Below are positions 51,127 to 60,075 of a DNA stretch of 64,000 nucleotides, piece after piece (position 1 is the stretch's first letter; each line of letters begins with the position of its first letter). The stretch is taken from the NCBI RefSeq assembly GCF_024648825.1, contig NZ_JANBBE010000001.1, forward strand, positions 1,302,001 to 1,366,000. The letters are read 5' to 3'. This DNA comes from Lentzea californiensis. Its GTDB lineage: Bacteria > Actinomycetota > Actinomycetes > Mycobacteriales > Pseudonocardiaceae. The notes beneath the pieces were generated by a model. That model saw nothing but the letters and a program-made list of their open reading frames with translations. It was not told where the DNA came from and ran no database searches. The position numbers and the translations under genes are program-made.

Positions 51127-52202
51127 CGACCGCTGTGAAGACTCCCGCGGCCAAGGCGCCCGCCCTGAGGGTGGGCGCGGCCTCGTTCCGCCTGCGCCGC
51201 CGGCCGATGCTGGTGGTGGCGGCCTCGCTGGTCGTCCTGGCGGCGTTGCTGGTCGCCGGCATCATGGTCGGCGACTTCCCGCTGACGGTGGCCCAGGTCG
51301 TCGACACGCTGCTGGGCGGCGGCACGCGCCGCGACCAGTTCGTGGTCATGGAACTGCGAATGCCGCGAGCGCTGACGGGCCTGCTGGTCGGCGGCGCGCT
51401 GGGACTCTCCGGCGCGATCTTCCAGGCCATCGTGCGCAACCCGCTGGCCTCGCCGGACATCCTCGGCGTGACCTGGGGAGCCGGCGCCGGCGCGGTCTCG
51501 GTGATCACCTTCGCCGGTTCGCTGGGCGTGGTGACCGGCAGCGCGGCCTCGATCGGCGTCCCGCTCGCGGGCCTCACCGGCGGCCTTCTCGCAGGTCTGC
51601 TGGTCTACGCGCTGGCGTGGCGGCAGGGCATCGAGGGCTTCCGGATGGTGCTGGTCGGCATCGGCATCACCGCCGTGGCCGGCAACTTCACGCACTACCT
51701 GCTGACCGTCGGCGACGTGCAGGACGCGGGCCGGGCGATGGTGTGGATCACCGGCTCCCTGAACGGCCGCGGCTGGGAGCACGTCGTGCCGGTCGCCTTG
51801 GCGCTGGTCGTGCTGGTTCCCGTGGCTTTGATCGGTGGCCACGTGCTCGGGGCTTTGCAGTTCGACGACCAGACCTCGCGCGGGCTCGGTGTGCGGGTCA
51901 ACGTCGCGCGGTCGTTCCTGATCATCGTGGCGATCGTGCTGGCCTCGGTGGCCACCGCCGCGGCCGGGCCGATCGTGTTCGTGGCTTTGGCGTCGCCGCA
52001 GATCGCTCTTCGGTTGTCCGGCACCGCTCAGCCGCCGTTGTTCGGTTCCGTTGTGGTCGGCGGTGCGCTTGTCATGCTGTCGGACCTGGTGGCGCGGACC
52101 ATCTACCGCACCGAGCTGCCGGTCGGTGTCGTGACCGCGGTCCTGGGTGCGCCCTATCTGATGTTCCTGCTGATCCGAAGCCGCCGGGAGGCGCGGGTAT
52201 GA
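51123..52202 (+). CDS. iron-siderophore ABC transporter permease (FecCD) 2
   Basis: 359 residues from TTG 51123, which overlaps the first permease's stop; GTG 51135 is a possible alternative. Same family (MELRMPRALTGLLVGGALGLSGAIFQAIVRNPLASPDILGVTWGAG; AAGPIVFVALASPQIALRLSG). The first 30 residues form a basic cytoplasmic extension. Forms a heterodimer with the upstream permease. Stop overlaps the ATPase start as ATGA. Confidence 0.93.
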   Translation: MTTAVKTPAAKAPALRVGAASFRLRRRPMLVVAASLVVLAALLVAGIMVGDFPLTVAQVVDTLLGGGTRRDQFVVMELRMPRALTGLLVGGALGLSGAIFQAIVRNPLASPDILGVTWGAGAGAVSVITFAGSLGVVTGSAASIGVPLAGLTGGLLAGLLVYALAWRQGIEGFRMVLVGIGITAVAGNFTHYLLTVGDVQDAGRAMVWITGSLNGRGWEHVVPVALALVVLVPVALIGGHVLGALQFDDQTSRGLGVRVNVARSFLIIVAIVLASVATAAAGPIVFVALASPQIALRLSGTAQPPLFGSVVVGGALVMLSDLVARTIYRTELPVGVVTAVLGAPYLMFLLIRSRREARV

Positions 52203-52996
52203 GTGTGCGTCTTGAGGCGTCGTCGTTGAGCGTGGGCTACGGGGAACGGCAGGTCGTCGACTCGCTCGACCTGTCGATCATCGACGGCACCGTCACCGCG
52301 GTGATCGGGCCCAACGGGTGTGGCAAGTCGACTTTGCTGAAGGCTCTGGGGCGGTTGCTGCCTGCTCGGTCTGGTGCTGTGTTGCTGGACGGCAAGCAGA
52401 TCGATTCGATGTCCACTCGGGATGTTGCCCGAGTTCTCGGGATGTTGCCCCAGGCTCCGTCTGCTCCTGAGGGGCTGACCGTTGCCGATCTGGTGGCTCG
52501 GGGGCGGCATCCGCATCAGGCCTGGTATCGGCAGTGGTCTTCTGATGACGCTGCTGCTGTTGATGCTGCTCTGGCCATGACCGGGATCTTGGATCTGGCT
52601 GAGCGGACTGTGGATGAGCTGTCTGGTGGGCAGCGGCAGCGGGCCTGGATTTCGATGGCGCTTGCTCAGGGGACTGATCTGTTGCTGCTGGACGAGCCGA
52701 CGACCTATCTGGATCTTGCTCATCAGATCGATGTGCTGGATCTGGTTCAGGAGCTGCATTCGTCCATGGGGCGGACGATTGTGATGGTGTTGCACGATCT
52801 GAACTTGGCTGCTCGGTATGCGGACACCATCGTTGCCATGCGGGATGGGCGGATCGTGGCTCAGGGGGCGCCTGGTCAGGTGTTGACCGAGCAGATGTTG
52901 CTGGATGTTTTCGGGTTGGATGCCCGGGTTGTCGAGGATCCGGTTTCTGGGACGCCGTTGGTTGTGCCTGTGGGGTCCCGGCATCGGTTGCCGTAG
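52199..52996 (+). CDS. iron-siderophore ABC transporter ATP-binding protein (FecE/FepC type)
   Basis: 265 residues from ATG 52199. Walker A GPNGCGKSTLLKAL, Q-loop in LGMLPQAPS, signature LSGGQRQRAWISMALAQ, Walker B LLLLDEPTTYLD, H-loop MVLHDLNLAARYAD. No periplasmic-type binding protein lies next to it. Third-position codon use from about 52340 onward shifts to many T-ending codons (GCT, GAT, GTT), unlike the two permeases. The gene ends before a GC hairpin. Confidence 0.95.
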   Translation: MSVRLEASSLSVGYGERQVVDSLDLSIIDGTVTAVIGPNGCGKSTLLKALGRLLPARSGAVLLDGKQIDSMSTRDVARVLGMLPQAPSAPEGLTVADLVARGRHPHQAWYRQWSSDDAAAVDAALAMTGILDLAERTVDELSGGQRQRAWISMALAQGTDLLLLDEPTTYLDLAHQIDVLDLVQELHSSMGRTIVMVLHDLNLAARYADTIVAMRDGRIVAQGAPGQVLTEQMLLDVFGLDARVVEDPVSGTPLVVPVGSRHRLP

Positions 52997-53008
52997 TTGC
53001 GTGCGTTT

Positions 53009-53029
53009 CCTGGGGGCTCTGCCCCCAGG
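53009..53029. terminator. bidirectional hairpin between importer and FhuF-like gene
   Basis: CCTGGGGGC-TCT-GCCCCCAGG, 9-bp perfect arms with a 3-base loop. Lies 13 bp after the ATPase stop and 80 bp beyond the stop of the convergent reductase gene. Confidence 0.75.
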
Positions 53030-53108
53030 CAATCTGATCGGGGACCCACCGCCCAGCCTGCTGAAGACGGCTCGCCTGCGGCTTCGCGTGCGATCAGGTG
53101 TCCGTTGG

Positions 53109-53906
53109 TTATTTGCAGGTGCGGGGGCAGGCCGTGCACGGCTCTGCGTTCGGCAGCACGTAGTGGAAGCAGCAGCTGTTGCGCTTGCGCTTCCAGCCCT
53201 CGTCCGTGAAGTGCAGGGAGGACGGCGCTACGAACGGGTCGAGCTTCTCGGGGAGGATCATCGCCGCGTCGGTCACGCCTGCGTTCTCGTCTCCGAACAG
53301 GCGGCCTGCTGCCCAGGGGCCGTACTCCAGCATGTCGGTTGCCGCTGCCCAGAGTTGGCGGCGGCCGAAGCGGACCACCTGCCCGAAGGAAGCTACGAAC
53401 TGGGCTGCGTGTGCTGCGTAGCGGGCGCGGAGGACTGCCGCCAGGGCTGCTTCGTTCGCCACCACGGTTGCCGCCGGGTGGTTCGAGGCCGGGTCGTCCG
53501 GGAGGCAGGCGAATTCATCGCACATCAGGGCCATGCCGTCCGGGTGCGGGCGGCCTGCCGGGTTGATGCGGAACGCCATGTCCGAAGGCTTGAGGGTGGG
53601 CACTCGGCGGGCCGTGTGGAAGAGGAGGCCTGCCAGGTAGCCGGGCTGGTGCAGGTACCAGCCCATGATGTAGCCCGCTGTCGCGCGGTCGTCGGACTCG
53701 CCGTACTGCTCGACCATCCACTCCGCGAGGTCTTTGCGCCACAGGTCGAACCGGGTGGGCTCCGCCAGCAGGTCCGAGCAGATCGTCCAGTCTTCAGACG
53801 GCGTGCCGAAGACGATCTCGGTGCCGGACTGCAGGCGGGCGATGGAGTCGGCCAGTGGTGTGAGCGCACGCGGGTTCTGCCGTGAGACCCTCGCAGGTAC
53901 GGTCAA
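53109..53906 (-). CDS. FhuF-like siderophore-iron reductase with [2Fe-2S] cluster motif
   Basis: 265 residues, TTG 53906. The C-terminal motif CC-x10-CxxC (in SCCFHYVLPNAEPCTACP) is the FhuF cluster ligand set, with an extra Cys at the very end. The body (LWRKDLAEWMVEQYG, GYIMGWYLHQPGYLAGLLFHT, DEFACLPDDP) matches FhuF/IucA-type reductases. It reduces ferric siderophores in the cytoplasm after import by the neighbouring ABC system, and is iron-regulated by the box upstream. Convergent with the ATPase gene. Confidence 0.88.
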   Translation of the reverse strand: MTVPARVSRQNPRALTPLADSIARLQSGTEIVFGTPSEDWTICSDLLAEPTRFDLWRKDLAEWMVEQYGESDDRATAGYIMGWYLHQPGYLAGLLFHTARRVPTLKPSDMAFRINPAGRPHPDGMALMCDEFACLPDDPASNHPAATVVANEAALAAVLRARYAAHAAQFVASFGQVVRFGRRQLWAAATDMLEYGPWAAGRLFGDENAGVTDAAMILPEKLDPFVAPSSLHFTDEGWKRKRNSCCFHYVLPNAEPCTACPRTCK

Positions 53907-54225
53907 CGCGCAAGTCCAATCTCATGCGTATCAGGCTTGCCTAACCTTACCCAGGATCTCCCTTCGTTCGCCTCCTGAGGTGTGCCCGGTCACAGGAGTA
54001 TCGCTCAACGGTCGGTTGTTCGCGTTCAGCGGACATCGCCCGATCTGTGGAATCCGTTGCTTCCGACCTGCGTTGATGCCGATGTCAATGTTCACCGGAG
54101 GCGGCTTGCCGCTGATGGGAGCCACAGGCCTCGGGACCGCCCACTACAGTGGAGCCACGGTGCCGCGCTCACCAGGGTAGATCGGTGGAGCCGAGGACCG
54201 CCGACGCAGCAGTCAGGGAGTGCGA
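53907..54225. promoter_or_regulatory. divergent gap between FhuF-like gene and clpC
   Basis: 319 bp without a coding signal. It holds the iron box of the reductase (53931-53949), a weak ClgR-like GTTCGC-GTTCA-GCGGAC (54018-54034) upstream of clpC, and a CACTACAGTGGAG stretch (54141-54153) that may be part of the clpC promoter. The true clpC start site is not clear. Confidence 0.4.
53931..53949. promoter_or_regulatory. IdeR/DmdR iron box upstream of FhuF-like gene
   Basis: Read on the minus strand, TAAGGTTAGGCAAGCCTGA matches the box TTAGGTTAGGCTAACCTAA at 15 of 19 positions, 25 bp upstream of the TTG start. Together with the box at 50089 it defines a small iron regulon here. Confidence 0.7.
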
Positions 54226-56790
54226 ATGTTCGAAAGGTTCACCGACCGCGCGAGGCGGGTGGTTGTCCTTGCCCAAGAAGAGGCACGGATGCTCAACCAC
54301 AACTACATCGGCACCGAGCACATCCTCCTGGGTCTGATCCACGAGGGTGAAGGTGTCGCCGCCAAGGCGCTCGAGTCGTTGGGGATTGCGCTGGAGGGCG
54401 TCCGCCAGCAGGTCGAAGAGATCATCGGCCAGGGCCAGCAGGCTCCGAGTGGACACATCCCCTTCACCCCCCGTGCGAAGAAGGTCCTGGAGCTCTCGCT
54501 GCGCGAGGCGCTTCAGCTCGGCCACAACTACATCGGCACCGAGCACATCCTGCTCGGCCTGATCCGCGAGGGCGAGGGCGTCGCCGCCCAGGTCCTCGTG
54601 AAGCTCGGGGCCGACCTCAACCGGGTGCGTCAGCAGGTGCTGCAGCTGCTGTCCGGTTACTCCACCGAGAAGGGTGCGGCGGAGTCGACCGGTCGTGGCG
54701 AAGGCACGCCGTCGTCCTCCTTGGTGCTCGACCAGTTCGGGCGCAACCTCACGGCCTCTGCCCGTGAAGGCAAGCTCGACCCGGTGATCGGGCGCGCCAA
54801 GGAGATCGAGCGGGTCATGCAGGTGCTGTCCCGCCGCACCAAGAACAACCCGGTCCTCATCGGCGAGCCCGGCGTCGGCAAGACCGCCGTCGTCGAGGGG
54901 CTTGCCCAGATGGTCGTCAAGGGCGAGGTGCCCGAGACGCTCAAGGACAAGCAGCTCTACACGCTCGACCTCGGCTCGCTGGTCGCGGGCTCGCGGTACC
55001 GCGGTGACTTCGAAGAGCGCCTGAAGAAGGTCCTCAAGGAGATCCGCACGCGCGGCGACATCATCCTGTTCATCGACGAGATCCACACCCTCGTCGGTGC
55101 GGGTGCCGCCGAGGGCGCGATCGACGCGGCGAGCATCCTCAAGCCGATGCTGGCTCGTGGTGAGCTGCAGACGATCGGTGCCACCACCCTCGACGAGTAC
55201 CGCAAGCACGTCGAGAAGGACCCCGCGCTGGAGCGCCGCTTCCAGCCGATCCAGGTGGGCGAGCCGTCGCTCGAGCACACCATCGAGATCCTCAAGGGCC
55301 TGCGCGACCGGTACGAGGCGCACCACCGCGTCTCGATCACCGACTCCGCGCTGGTCGCCGCCGCCACGCTGGCCGACCGGTACATCAACGACCGGTTCCT
55401 GCCCGACAAGGCGATCGACCTCATCGACGAGGCCGGCGCGCGCATGCGCATCCGCCGGATGACCGCGCCGCCAGACCTGCGCGAGTTCGACGAGAAGATC
55501 GCGGACGTCCGTCGCGACAAGGAGTCCGCGATCGACGCGCAGGACTTCGAGCGCGCGGCGAAGCTGCGTGACGCGGAGAAGCAGCTCCTGGGCCAGAAGG
55601 CCGAGCGGGAGAAGCAGTGGAAGGACGGTGACCTGGACGTCGTCGCGGAGGTCGACGACGAGCAGATCGCCGAGGTCCTCGCCAACTGGACCGGCATCCC
55701 GGTGTTCAAGCTCACCGAGGAGGAGACCACGCGTCTGCTCCGCATGGAGGACGAGCTGCACAAGCGGATCATCGGCCAGGTCGACGCGGTCAAGGCCGTG
55801 TCGAAGGCGATCCGCCGCACCCGCGCCGGTCTGAAGGACCCGAAGCGCCCCTCCGGCTCGTTCATCTTCGCCGGCCCGTCCGGTGTCGGTAAGACCGAGC
55901 TCTCGAAGGCGCTGGCGAACTTCCTGTTCGGTGATGACGACGCGCTCATCCAGATCGACATGGGCGAGTTCCACGACCGGTACACCGCGTCGCGGCTCTT
56001 CGGTGCCCCTCCCGGTTACGTCGGCTACGAAGAGGGCGGCCAGCTCACCGAGAAGGTGCGCCGCAAGCCGTTCTCCGTCGTGCTGTTCGACGAGATCGAG
56101 AAGGCCCACCAGGAGGTCTACAACACGCTGCTCCAGGTGCTGGAGGACGGCCGCCTGACCGACGGTCAGGGCCGGACGGTGGACTTCAAGAACACCGTCA
56201 TCATCTTCACGTCGAACCTGGGCACGTCGGACATCAGCAAGGCCGTCGGCCTCGGCTTCACCTCGGGTCAGGACGGCGCGTCCAACTACGAGCGCATGAA
56301 GAACAAGGTCAACGACGAGCTGAAGAAGCACTTCCGTCCCGAGTTCCTCAACCGCATCGACGACATCATCGTCTTCCACCAGCTGACTCAGGACGAGATC
56401 ATCAAGATGGTGGACCTGATGATCGCCCGCGTCGAGACGCAGCTGAAGAACAAGGACATGGCGATCGAGCTCACGGATCGCGCGAAGATGCTGCTCGCGA
56501 AGCGCGGCTTCGACCCGGTGCTGGGCGCCCGCCCGCTGCGCCGGACGATCCAGCGCGAGATCGAGGACACCCTGTCGGAGAAGATCCTGTTCGGCGAACT
56601 CCAGGCCGGCCAGATCATCATCACCGACGTCGAGGGCTGGGACGGCGAGTCGGACCAGCACGACAAGGCGCAGTTCGTGTTCCGCGGCGAGGCCAAGCCG
56701 AACCGCGTGCCCGACGCCCCGCCCGTCGACCTCACCGCCTCGGCGCCCGCCGCCGAGTCGCAGGACGCTCCGGCGAACGAGTCCGAGTGA
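54226..56790 (+). CDS. clpC: ATP-dependent Clp protease ATP-binding subunit ClpC
   Basis: 854 residues from ATG 54226 (CAGGGAG upstream; GTG 54220 in frame). The N-domain has two repeats ([21 protein letters not shown] and [20 protein letters not shown]). D1 has Walker [12 protein letters not shown] and [10 protein letters not shown]; the UVR-like middle [17 protein letters not shown]...[14 protein letters not shown]2 [30 protein letters not shown] ClpP-binding GF-type loop is in [10 protein letters not shown]. Unfolds proteins for ClpP; ClgR regulated in actinomycetes. Ends in an acidic Ala/Pro tail. Confidence 0.97.
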   Translation: MFERFTDRARRVVVLAQEEARMLNHNYIGTEHILLGLIHEGEGVAAKALESLGIALEGVRQQVEEIIGQGQQAPSGHIPFTPRAKKVLELSLREALQLGHNYIGTEHILLGLIREGEGVAAQVLVKLGADLNRVRQQVLQLLSGYSTEKGAAESTGRGEGTPSSSLVLDQFGRNLTASAREGKLDPVIGRAKEIERVMQVLSRRTKNNPVLIGEPGVGKTAVVEGLAQMVVKGEVPETLKDKQLYTLDLGSLVAGSRYRGDFEERLKKVLKEIRTRGDIILFIDEIHTLVGAGAAEGAIDAASILKPMLARGELQTIGATTLDEYRKHVEKDPALERRFQPIQVGEPSLEHTIEILKGLRDRYEAHHRVSITDSALVAAATLADRYINDRFLPDKAIDLIDEAGARMRIRRMTAPPDLREFDEKIADVRRDKESAIDAQDFERAAKLRDAEKQLLGQKAEREKQWKDGDLDVVAEVDDEQIAEVLANWTGIPVFKLTEEETTRLLRMEDELHKRIIGQVDAVKAVSKAIRRTRAGLKDPKRPSGSFIFAGPSGVGKTELSKALANFLFGDDDALIQIDMGEFHDRYTASRLFGAPPGYVGYEEGGQLTEKVRRKPFSVVLFDEIEKAHQEVYNTLLQVLEDGRLTDGQGRTVDFKNTVIIFTSNLGTSDISKAVGLGFTSGQDGASNYERMKNKVNDELKKHFRPEFLNRIDDIIVFHQLTQDEIIKMVDLMIARVETQLKNKDMAIELTDRAKMLLAKRGFDPVLGARPLRRTIQREIEDTLSEKILFGELQAGQIIITDVEGWDGESDQHDKAQFVFRGEAKPNRVPDAPPVDLTASAPAAESQDAPANESE

Positions 56791-56804
56791 CCTGAGCACC
56801 ACGT

Positions 56805-56844
56805 GAGAACGGCCCCCAGGCTTAGCAGCCTGGGGGCCGTTCTC
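56805..56844 (+). terminator. strong terminator after clpC
   Basis: 18-bp perfect inverted repeat (56805-56822 with 56827-56844), loop TAGC, 14 bases after the clpC stop, followed by GTCTGCG. The 175 bp from here to the next gene holds no coding frame I can support. Confidence 0.9.
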
Positions 56845-57019
56845 GTCTGCGATGGCTGTTCGCCTACGGGTTCGCGCGGTCGTCCGACGGCCCTCTGTCA
56901 CTCAAGTCACTCGGACACACCGATTCGCCCGTTTCGCGGCGCGCGCGAAACTCCACCTGCCACTATGACGCCCGCTCCGCGTGATCTTGCGCGAGCAGGT
57001 GTCCCAGGAGGAGGTCCCA

Positions 57020-57676
57020 GTGTCGTCGGCGGCGTTCGAGCAACTGGTAGCTCAGTTCGAGCAGTTCCAGTCACGGATGCAGCGTGTTGACCAGCAGTTC
57101 GCCAACATCGGCGAGATGCAGCAACAGCTGACCGAGATGGAAGCGGTGGCCACCTCGGCCGACCGCGCCGTGACAGTTGTGGCAGGTCCGTCCGGCAGCA
57201 TCAAGGCCATCAGACTGACCGAGCACGCCATGCGCAGGTCCGCGCACGCCCTGGCCGCCGAACTGATGTCGACGCTGCAGCAGGCCGTGGCCGAAGCCGC
57301 CCGCCGCCAGGCAGGCATCGTCGAGGGCGCCATCGGCGACGGCATGAAGCTCTCCGACCAGGTCCTCGAAACCCAGGCGCAGCTCTTCGGGATGTCCAAA
57401 GAGGAACTCCGCGCCGGCAGGTCCGATGAGACCGCACCTGCCCCGGCTCCGCAACACCCGCCGATGCCACCCGTGCCACCGGTGTCCCAGGCCGGAGTCC
57501 CCGTCCGCCAGCCCGCGCCACCCGGCAGGACTGCCCCTGAACCGCAGGACGACTTCTCCGACCAGAACATCATGCGCGGCAATGCCTGGAACGACAGGTC
57601 GCAGCCGCCGCCCACCGCTCCGCCAAAGCAGGACGGCAAGTTCCTCAACCTCTACGACGACGAGGACGGCCGGTGA
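57020..57676 (+). CDS. YbaB/EbfC-family protein with proline-rich tail
   Basis: 218 residues from GTG 57020, after CAGGAGGAGG. Helix-strand-helix YbaB core: FEQLVAQFEQFQSRMQRVDQQFANI, DRAVTVVAGPSGSIKAIRLTEHAMRR, and the coiled helix LAAELMSTLQQAVAEAARRQAGI. Then a disordered Pro/Gln tail of 100 residues ending LNLYDDEDGR. YbaB proteins bind DNA in other bacteria; in actinomycetes tailed copies sit beside ESX-type substrates, which suggests an adaptor role. Overlaps the next gene as GTGA. Confidence 0.82.
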   Translation: MSSAAFEQLVAQFEQFQSRMQRVDQQFANIGEMQQQLTEMEAVATSADRAVTVVAGPSGSIKAIRLTEHAMRRSAHALAAELMSTLQQAVAEAARRQAGIVEGAIGDGMKLSDQVLETQAQLFGMSKEELRAGRSDETAPAPAPQHPPMPPVPPVSQAGVPVRQPAPPGRTAPEPQDDFSDQNIMRGNAWNDRSQPPPTAPPKQDGKFLNLYDDEDGR

Positions 57677-57987
57677 GCGGGTTCAGCGTCAGTCCGGAGG
57701 AGCTGCGGTCGTTCGCCGGCAAGCTCGACGGCCACCACAGCACGGCGAGCAAGATCGCCGAGCTGGTCGCGACGGCCGACGTCGGCGACAAGTCCTGGGG
57801 CGTGGTCGGGATCTTCGTCAAGGACCAGTACACGCAGATGCTCGGCGACCTCAAAGAGACGATGCAGGCGATGCAGGACGGCCTGCAGTCGGGTGCCGGC
57901 AAGTTCCGCGACACCGCCGAGGGCTATGCGCAACAGGAAGAAGCGCTGAAGCAGCTCCTCGACGGCATCCAGGTCGAGCGGGGGTAG
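57673..57987 (+). CDS. EspC-like (DUF2580) type VII secretion target
   Basis: 104 residues from GTG 57673. FSVSPEELRSFAGKLDGHHSTASKIAEL is the DUF2580/EspC N-terminal helix; helix two FRDTAEGYAQQEEALKQLLDGI with a central GxxxKDQYTQM break. Predicted helical hairpin of the WXG100-like size, for secretion by a type VII (ESX) system. No secretion core gene is in view. First of three gene products likely exported or membrane-linked. Confidence 0.82.
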   Translation: MSGFSVSPEELRSFAGKLDGHHSTASKIAELVATADVGDKSWGVVGIFVKDQYTQMLGDLKETMQAMQDGLQSGAGKFRDTAEGYAQQEEALKQLLDGIQVERG

Positions 57988-57994
57988 CGCGGCC

Positions 57995-59119
57995 GTGACA
58001 GAACCGGATCTCACTGTTCCAGGCCTGAGTGGCAAAGCAGGCACGCTCGAGGTCGAAGAGAAGTCCACCGGGGAGAAGGCGCTCGAGGCCACGCCGTTCG
58101 TCGGCAGCTTCATGAAAGCCTTGGAAGCCTCGGGAAACGTCGGAGACCCCGGCGGTATCACCGCACTGGCTTCCGAAGGCAGCGCACTGATCAACTCGTT
58201 CAGCGAGGCCGCCCAGATCGCGACGGACCCGATCGGCTGGCTGGTCAACCAAGGTCTGAGCTTCCTCATCAGCATCTGCGAGCCGTTGGAAGACGCGATC
58301 CACTTCGTCAGTGGCGACGGGCCCGCGCTTCAGCAGGCAGGCGAGAACTTCGGCAAGCTGGCGGAGGGCCTCACCAAGCTGAAGGAAGGCTTCACCGAAG
58401 ACCTGTCGAGCTCGGTGCAGAGCTGGGGCGGTGAGACTGCGGACGCGGCCGCGTCGAAGCTCGGTGAGTTCGCCAGCGGCATCGACGGTGTCATCGGTCA
58501 AGCCGGTGAGCTCTCCCAGCTCCTGCTCATGTCCTCGATGATCATGCAGGTCATCGAGGACCTCATCAAGGCCATCCTGACCGAACTGATCATTTGGCTG
58601 GTCATGATCTGGATCCCCGCCCTGGCGGCCGCCGTCCCGAGCCTCGGGTCGTCCACCGCCGCGGCCGGCGCCGCGACCGGTGTGCGGGCCGCGACCACCG
58701 TGAGCCGGGTGTCGCGCATCATCGCGAGGCTCAAGGCCTTCCTCGGCAAGATTCTGCAGTTCCTGCGCAATCTGCTGACCCGCACCAAGAACCTGGGCGC
58801 CGGCATGAAGAAGGCCATGGCGGACAAGAAGGCCAACGTCGCTGACGCGGACCGCCGGCGCGCACTGCCGGAGAACAAAGGTCTGTTCAAGAGCTGGGTG
58901 GACAAGAAGGACGGCTCGCAGGGCATCGTCGGCGAGCGCATGAACCAAGGTTTCTGGAAGTCGATGGGTGAAGCGGTCGGCCTCGAGGCGTCCGCGCAGA
59001 TCGATCCCCAGAACGAGAAAGGCCTGCGCAACAAGTCTCTCCAGGAGCAGGCAGCCGCAGCGGGCGAGACCGGGCCTGACTACTCCAAGCACCAGATCAA
59101 GGGATACCTGGACATCTGA
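57995..59119 (+). CDS. long type VII secretion-linked protein, function unknown
   Basis: 374 residues from GTG 57995, 7 bp after the EspC-like stop. The region 125-185 resembles a WXG-type bundle (VQSWGGETADAAASKLGEF, Trp-Gly-Gly as in WXG). It is followed by a strongly hydrophobic stretch (LLLMSSMIMQVIEDLIKAILTELIIWLVMIWIPALAAAVP). The last 130 residues are basic and helical (LARRTKN-like, MKKAMADKKANVAD). No toxin motif visible in the C-terminus. Could be an effector with a membrane-inserting segment, or a structural secretion substrate. The next gene starts 2 bp on. Confidence 0.72.
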   Translation: MTEPDLTVPGLSGKAGTLEVEEKSTGEKALEATPFVGSFMKALEASGNVGDPGGITALASEGSALINSFSEAAQIATDPIGWLVNQGLSFLISICEPLEDAIHFVSGDGPALQQAGENFGKLAEGLTKLKEGFTEDLSSSVQSWGGETADAAASKLGEFASGIDGVIGQAGELSQLLLMSSMIMQVIEDLIKAILTELIIWLVMIWIPALAAAVPSLGSSTAAAGAATGVRAATTVSRVSRIIARLKAFLGKILQFLRNLLTRTKNLGAGMKKAMADKKANVADADRRRALPENKGLFKSWVDKKDGSQGIVGERMNQGFWKSMGEAVGLEASAQIDPQNEKGLRNKSLQEQAAAAGETGPDYSKHQIKGYLDI

Positions 59120-59121
59120 TC

Positions 59122-59991
59122 ATGGACAAACTCATCAAGGGTCTGCTGGACCTGCTGACCGACCCGATCTTCCTGACCATGATCGCCGGTGCCGTCGTGG
59201 TCACCCTCGTGCGGCGCTGGTGGCAGTTCCGTTCTCACCGGACCGCGCGAGATGAGCAGGTGAGCGCGTTGAACCCGTTCGTCGCCAGGCTCGGCGGAAC
59301 GGTGATCAGCCCGGAGCAGGGTGACACCGCGGCCTGGTCGGCCGGTTTCCTGGAGCCCGTGAGGAGCGACGGGAGTGCCTACGACACGGTGCTGAAGGGG
59401 AAGTGGCTCCGGCGGTCCAAGCCCCAGTGGGACCTCGCCATGGACTTCCGGCGGGGCGACTGGCACGTCCGGGTGACCGAGGCGGCGGTGCGGATCGCGG
59501 CGTACACCGGCTACGGGGTGCGCTGGGAGCAGGAGCACCGGATCGAGGTGGCCACCGCGCGCATGGCGCCGATGCGGATGGTCCGGCCGACCAGGTACAT
59601 CGCTCCCGGCCGGCCGGTCTCGCCCGCGGACTTCGAGAACCAGTGGAAGAGCTGGCTGTCCGAGCCACCGTCGACGGTGGGGGATCAGGCGCAGTGGCAG
59701 CGCGTGCAGATTCCGTCCCCGATGGACAATGAGTTCTTCGTCTGGGGGAGCGACCCTGCCGCGGCGGCCAGGGATCTGAACTTCGAAGCACTGCACTGGC
59801 TGATCGAACACGGGAAGCATCTGCCTCCGCACGCGGAGTCGATGCGGATCACGTTCGAGGCCGGCATCGCCTACGTCGTCCTGGACAACCACATCGATCA
59901 GGCCAGCCTGATGGCCGTGGTCGACATGGTGGTCGGGTTGCTCGACCGGATGCCCGGCGCGCGGCCGAGGCACCCTGCGGCGACGCTCTGA
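59122..59991 (+). CDS. membrane-anchored protein, twin paralog A
   Basis: 289 residues. One N-terminal helix (PIFLTMIAGAVVVTLVRRWW) followed by a cytoplasmic-type domain with aromatic strands: LDLAMDFRRGDWHVRVTEAAVR-like segment, EHRIEVATARMAPMRMVRPTRY, NFEALHWLIEHGKHLPP, VVGLLDRMPGARPRHPA. No domain recognised. It resembles paralog B below in order of all segments. Position right behind a secretion-linked gene makes an immunity, adaptor or membrane partner role possible, but nothing proves it. Confidence 0.72.
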   Translation: MDKLIKGLLDLLTDPIFLTMIAGAVVVTLVRRWWQFRSHRTARDEQVSALNPFVARLGGTVISPEQGDTAAWSAGFLEPVRSDGSAYDTVLKGKWLRRSKPQWDLAMDFRRGDWHVRVTEAAVRIAAYTGYGVRWEQEHRIEVATARMAPMRMVRPTRYIAPGRPVSPADFENQWKSWLSEPPSTVGDQAQWQRVQIPSPMDNEFFVWGSDPAAAARDLNFEALHWLIEHGKHLPPHAESMRITFEAGIAYVVLDNHIDQASLMAVVDMVVGLLDRMPGARPRHPAATL

Positions 59992-60075
59992 GAGTCGAAG
60001 ACCACCCGCGCGGAGCGCTCTGGCGACACGGTGGTGAACAGGCAAGCAGCGAATCGAAGGTGACCGGGACCTCTG

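Noticed and set aside
54018..54034. ClgR box upstream of clpC
   Set aside because: GTTCGC-GTTCA-GCGGAC is only half matching; kept as a note in the gap entry and not as a site.
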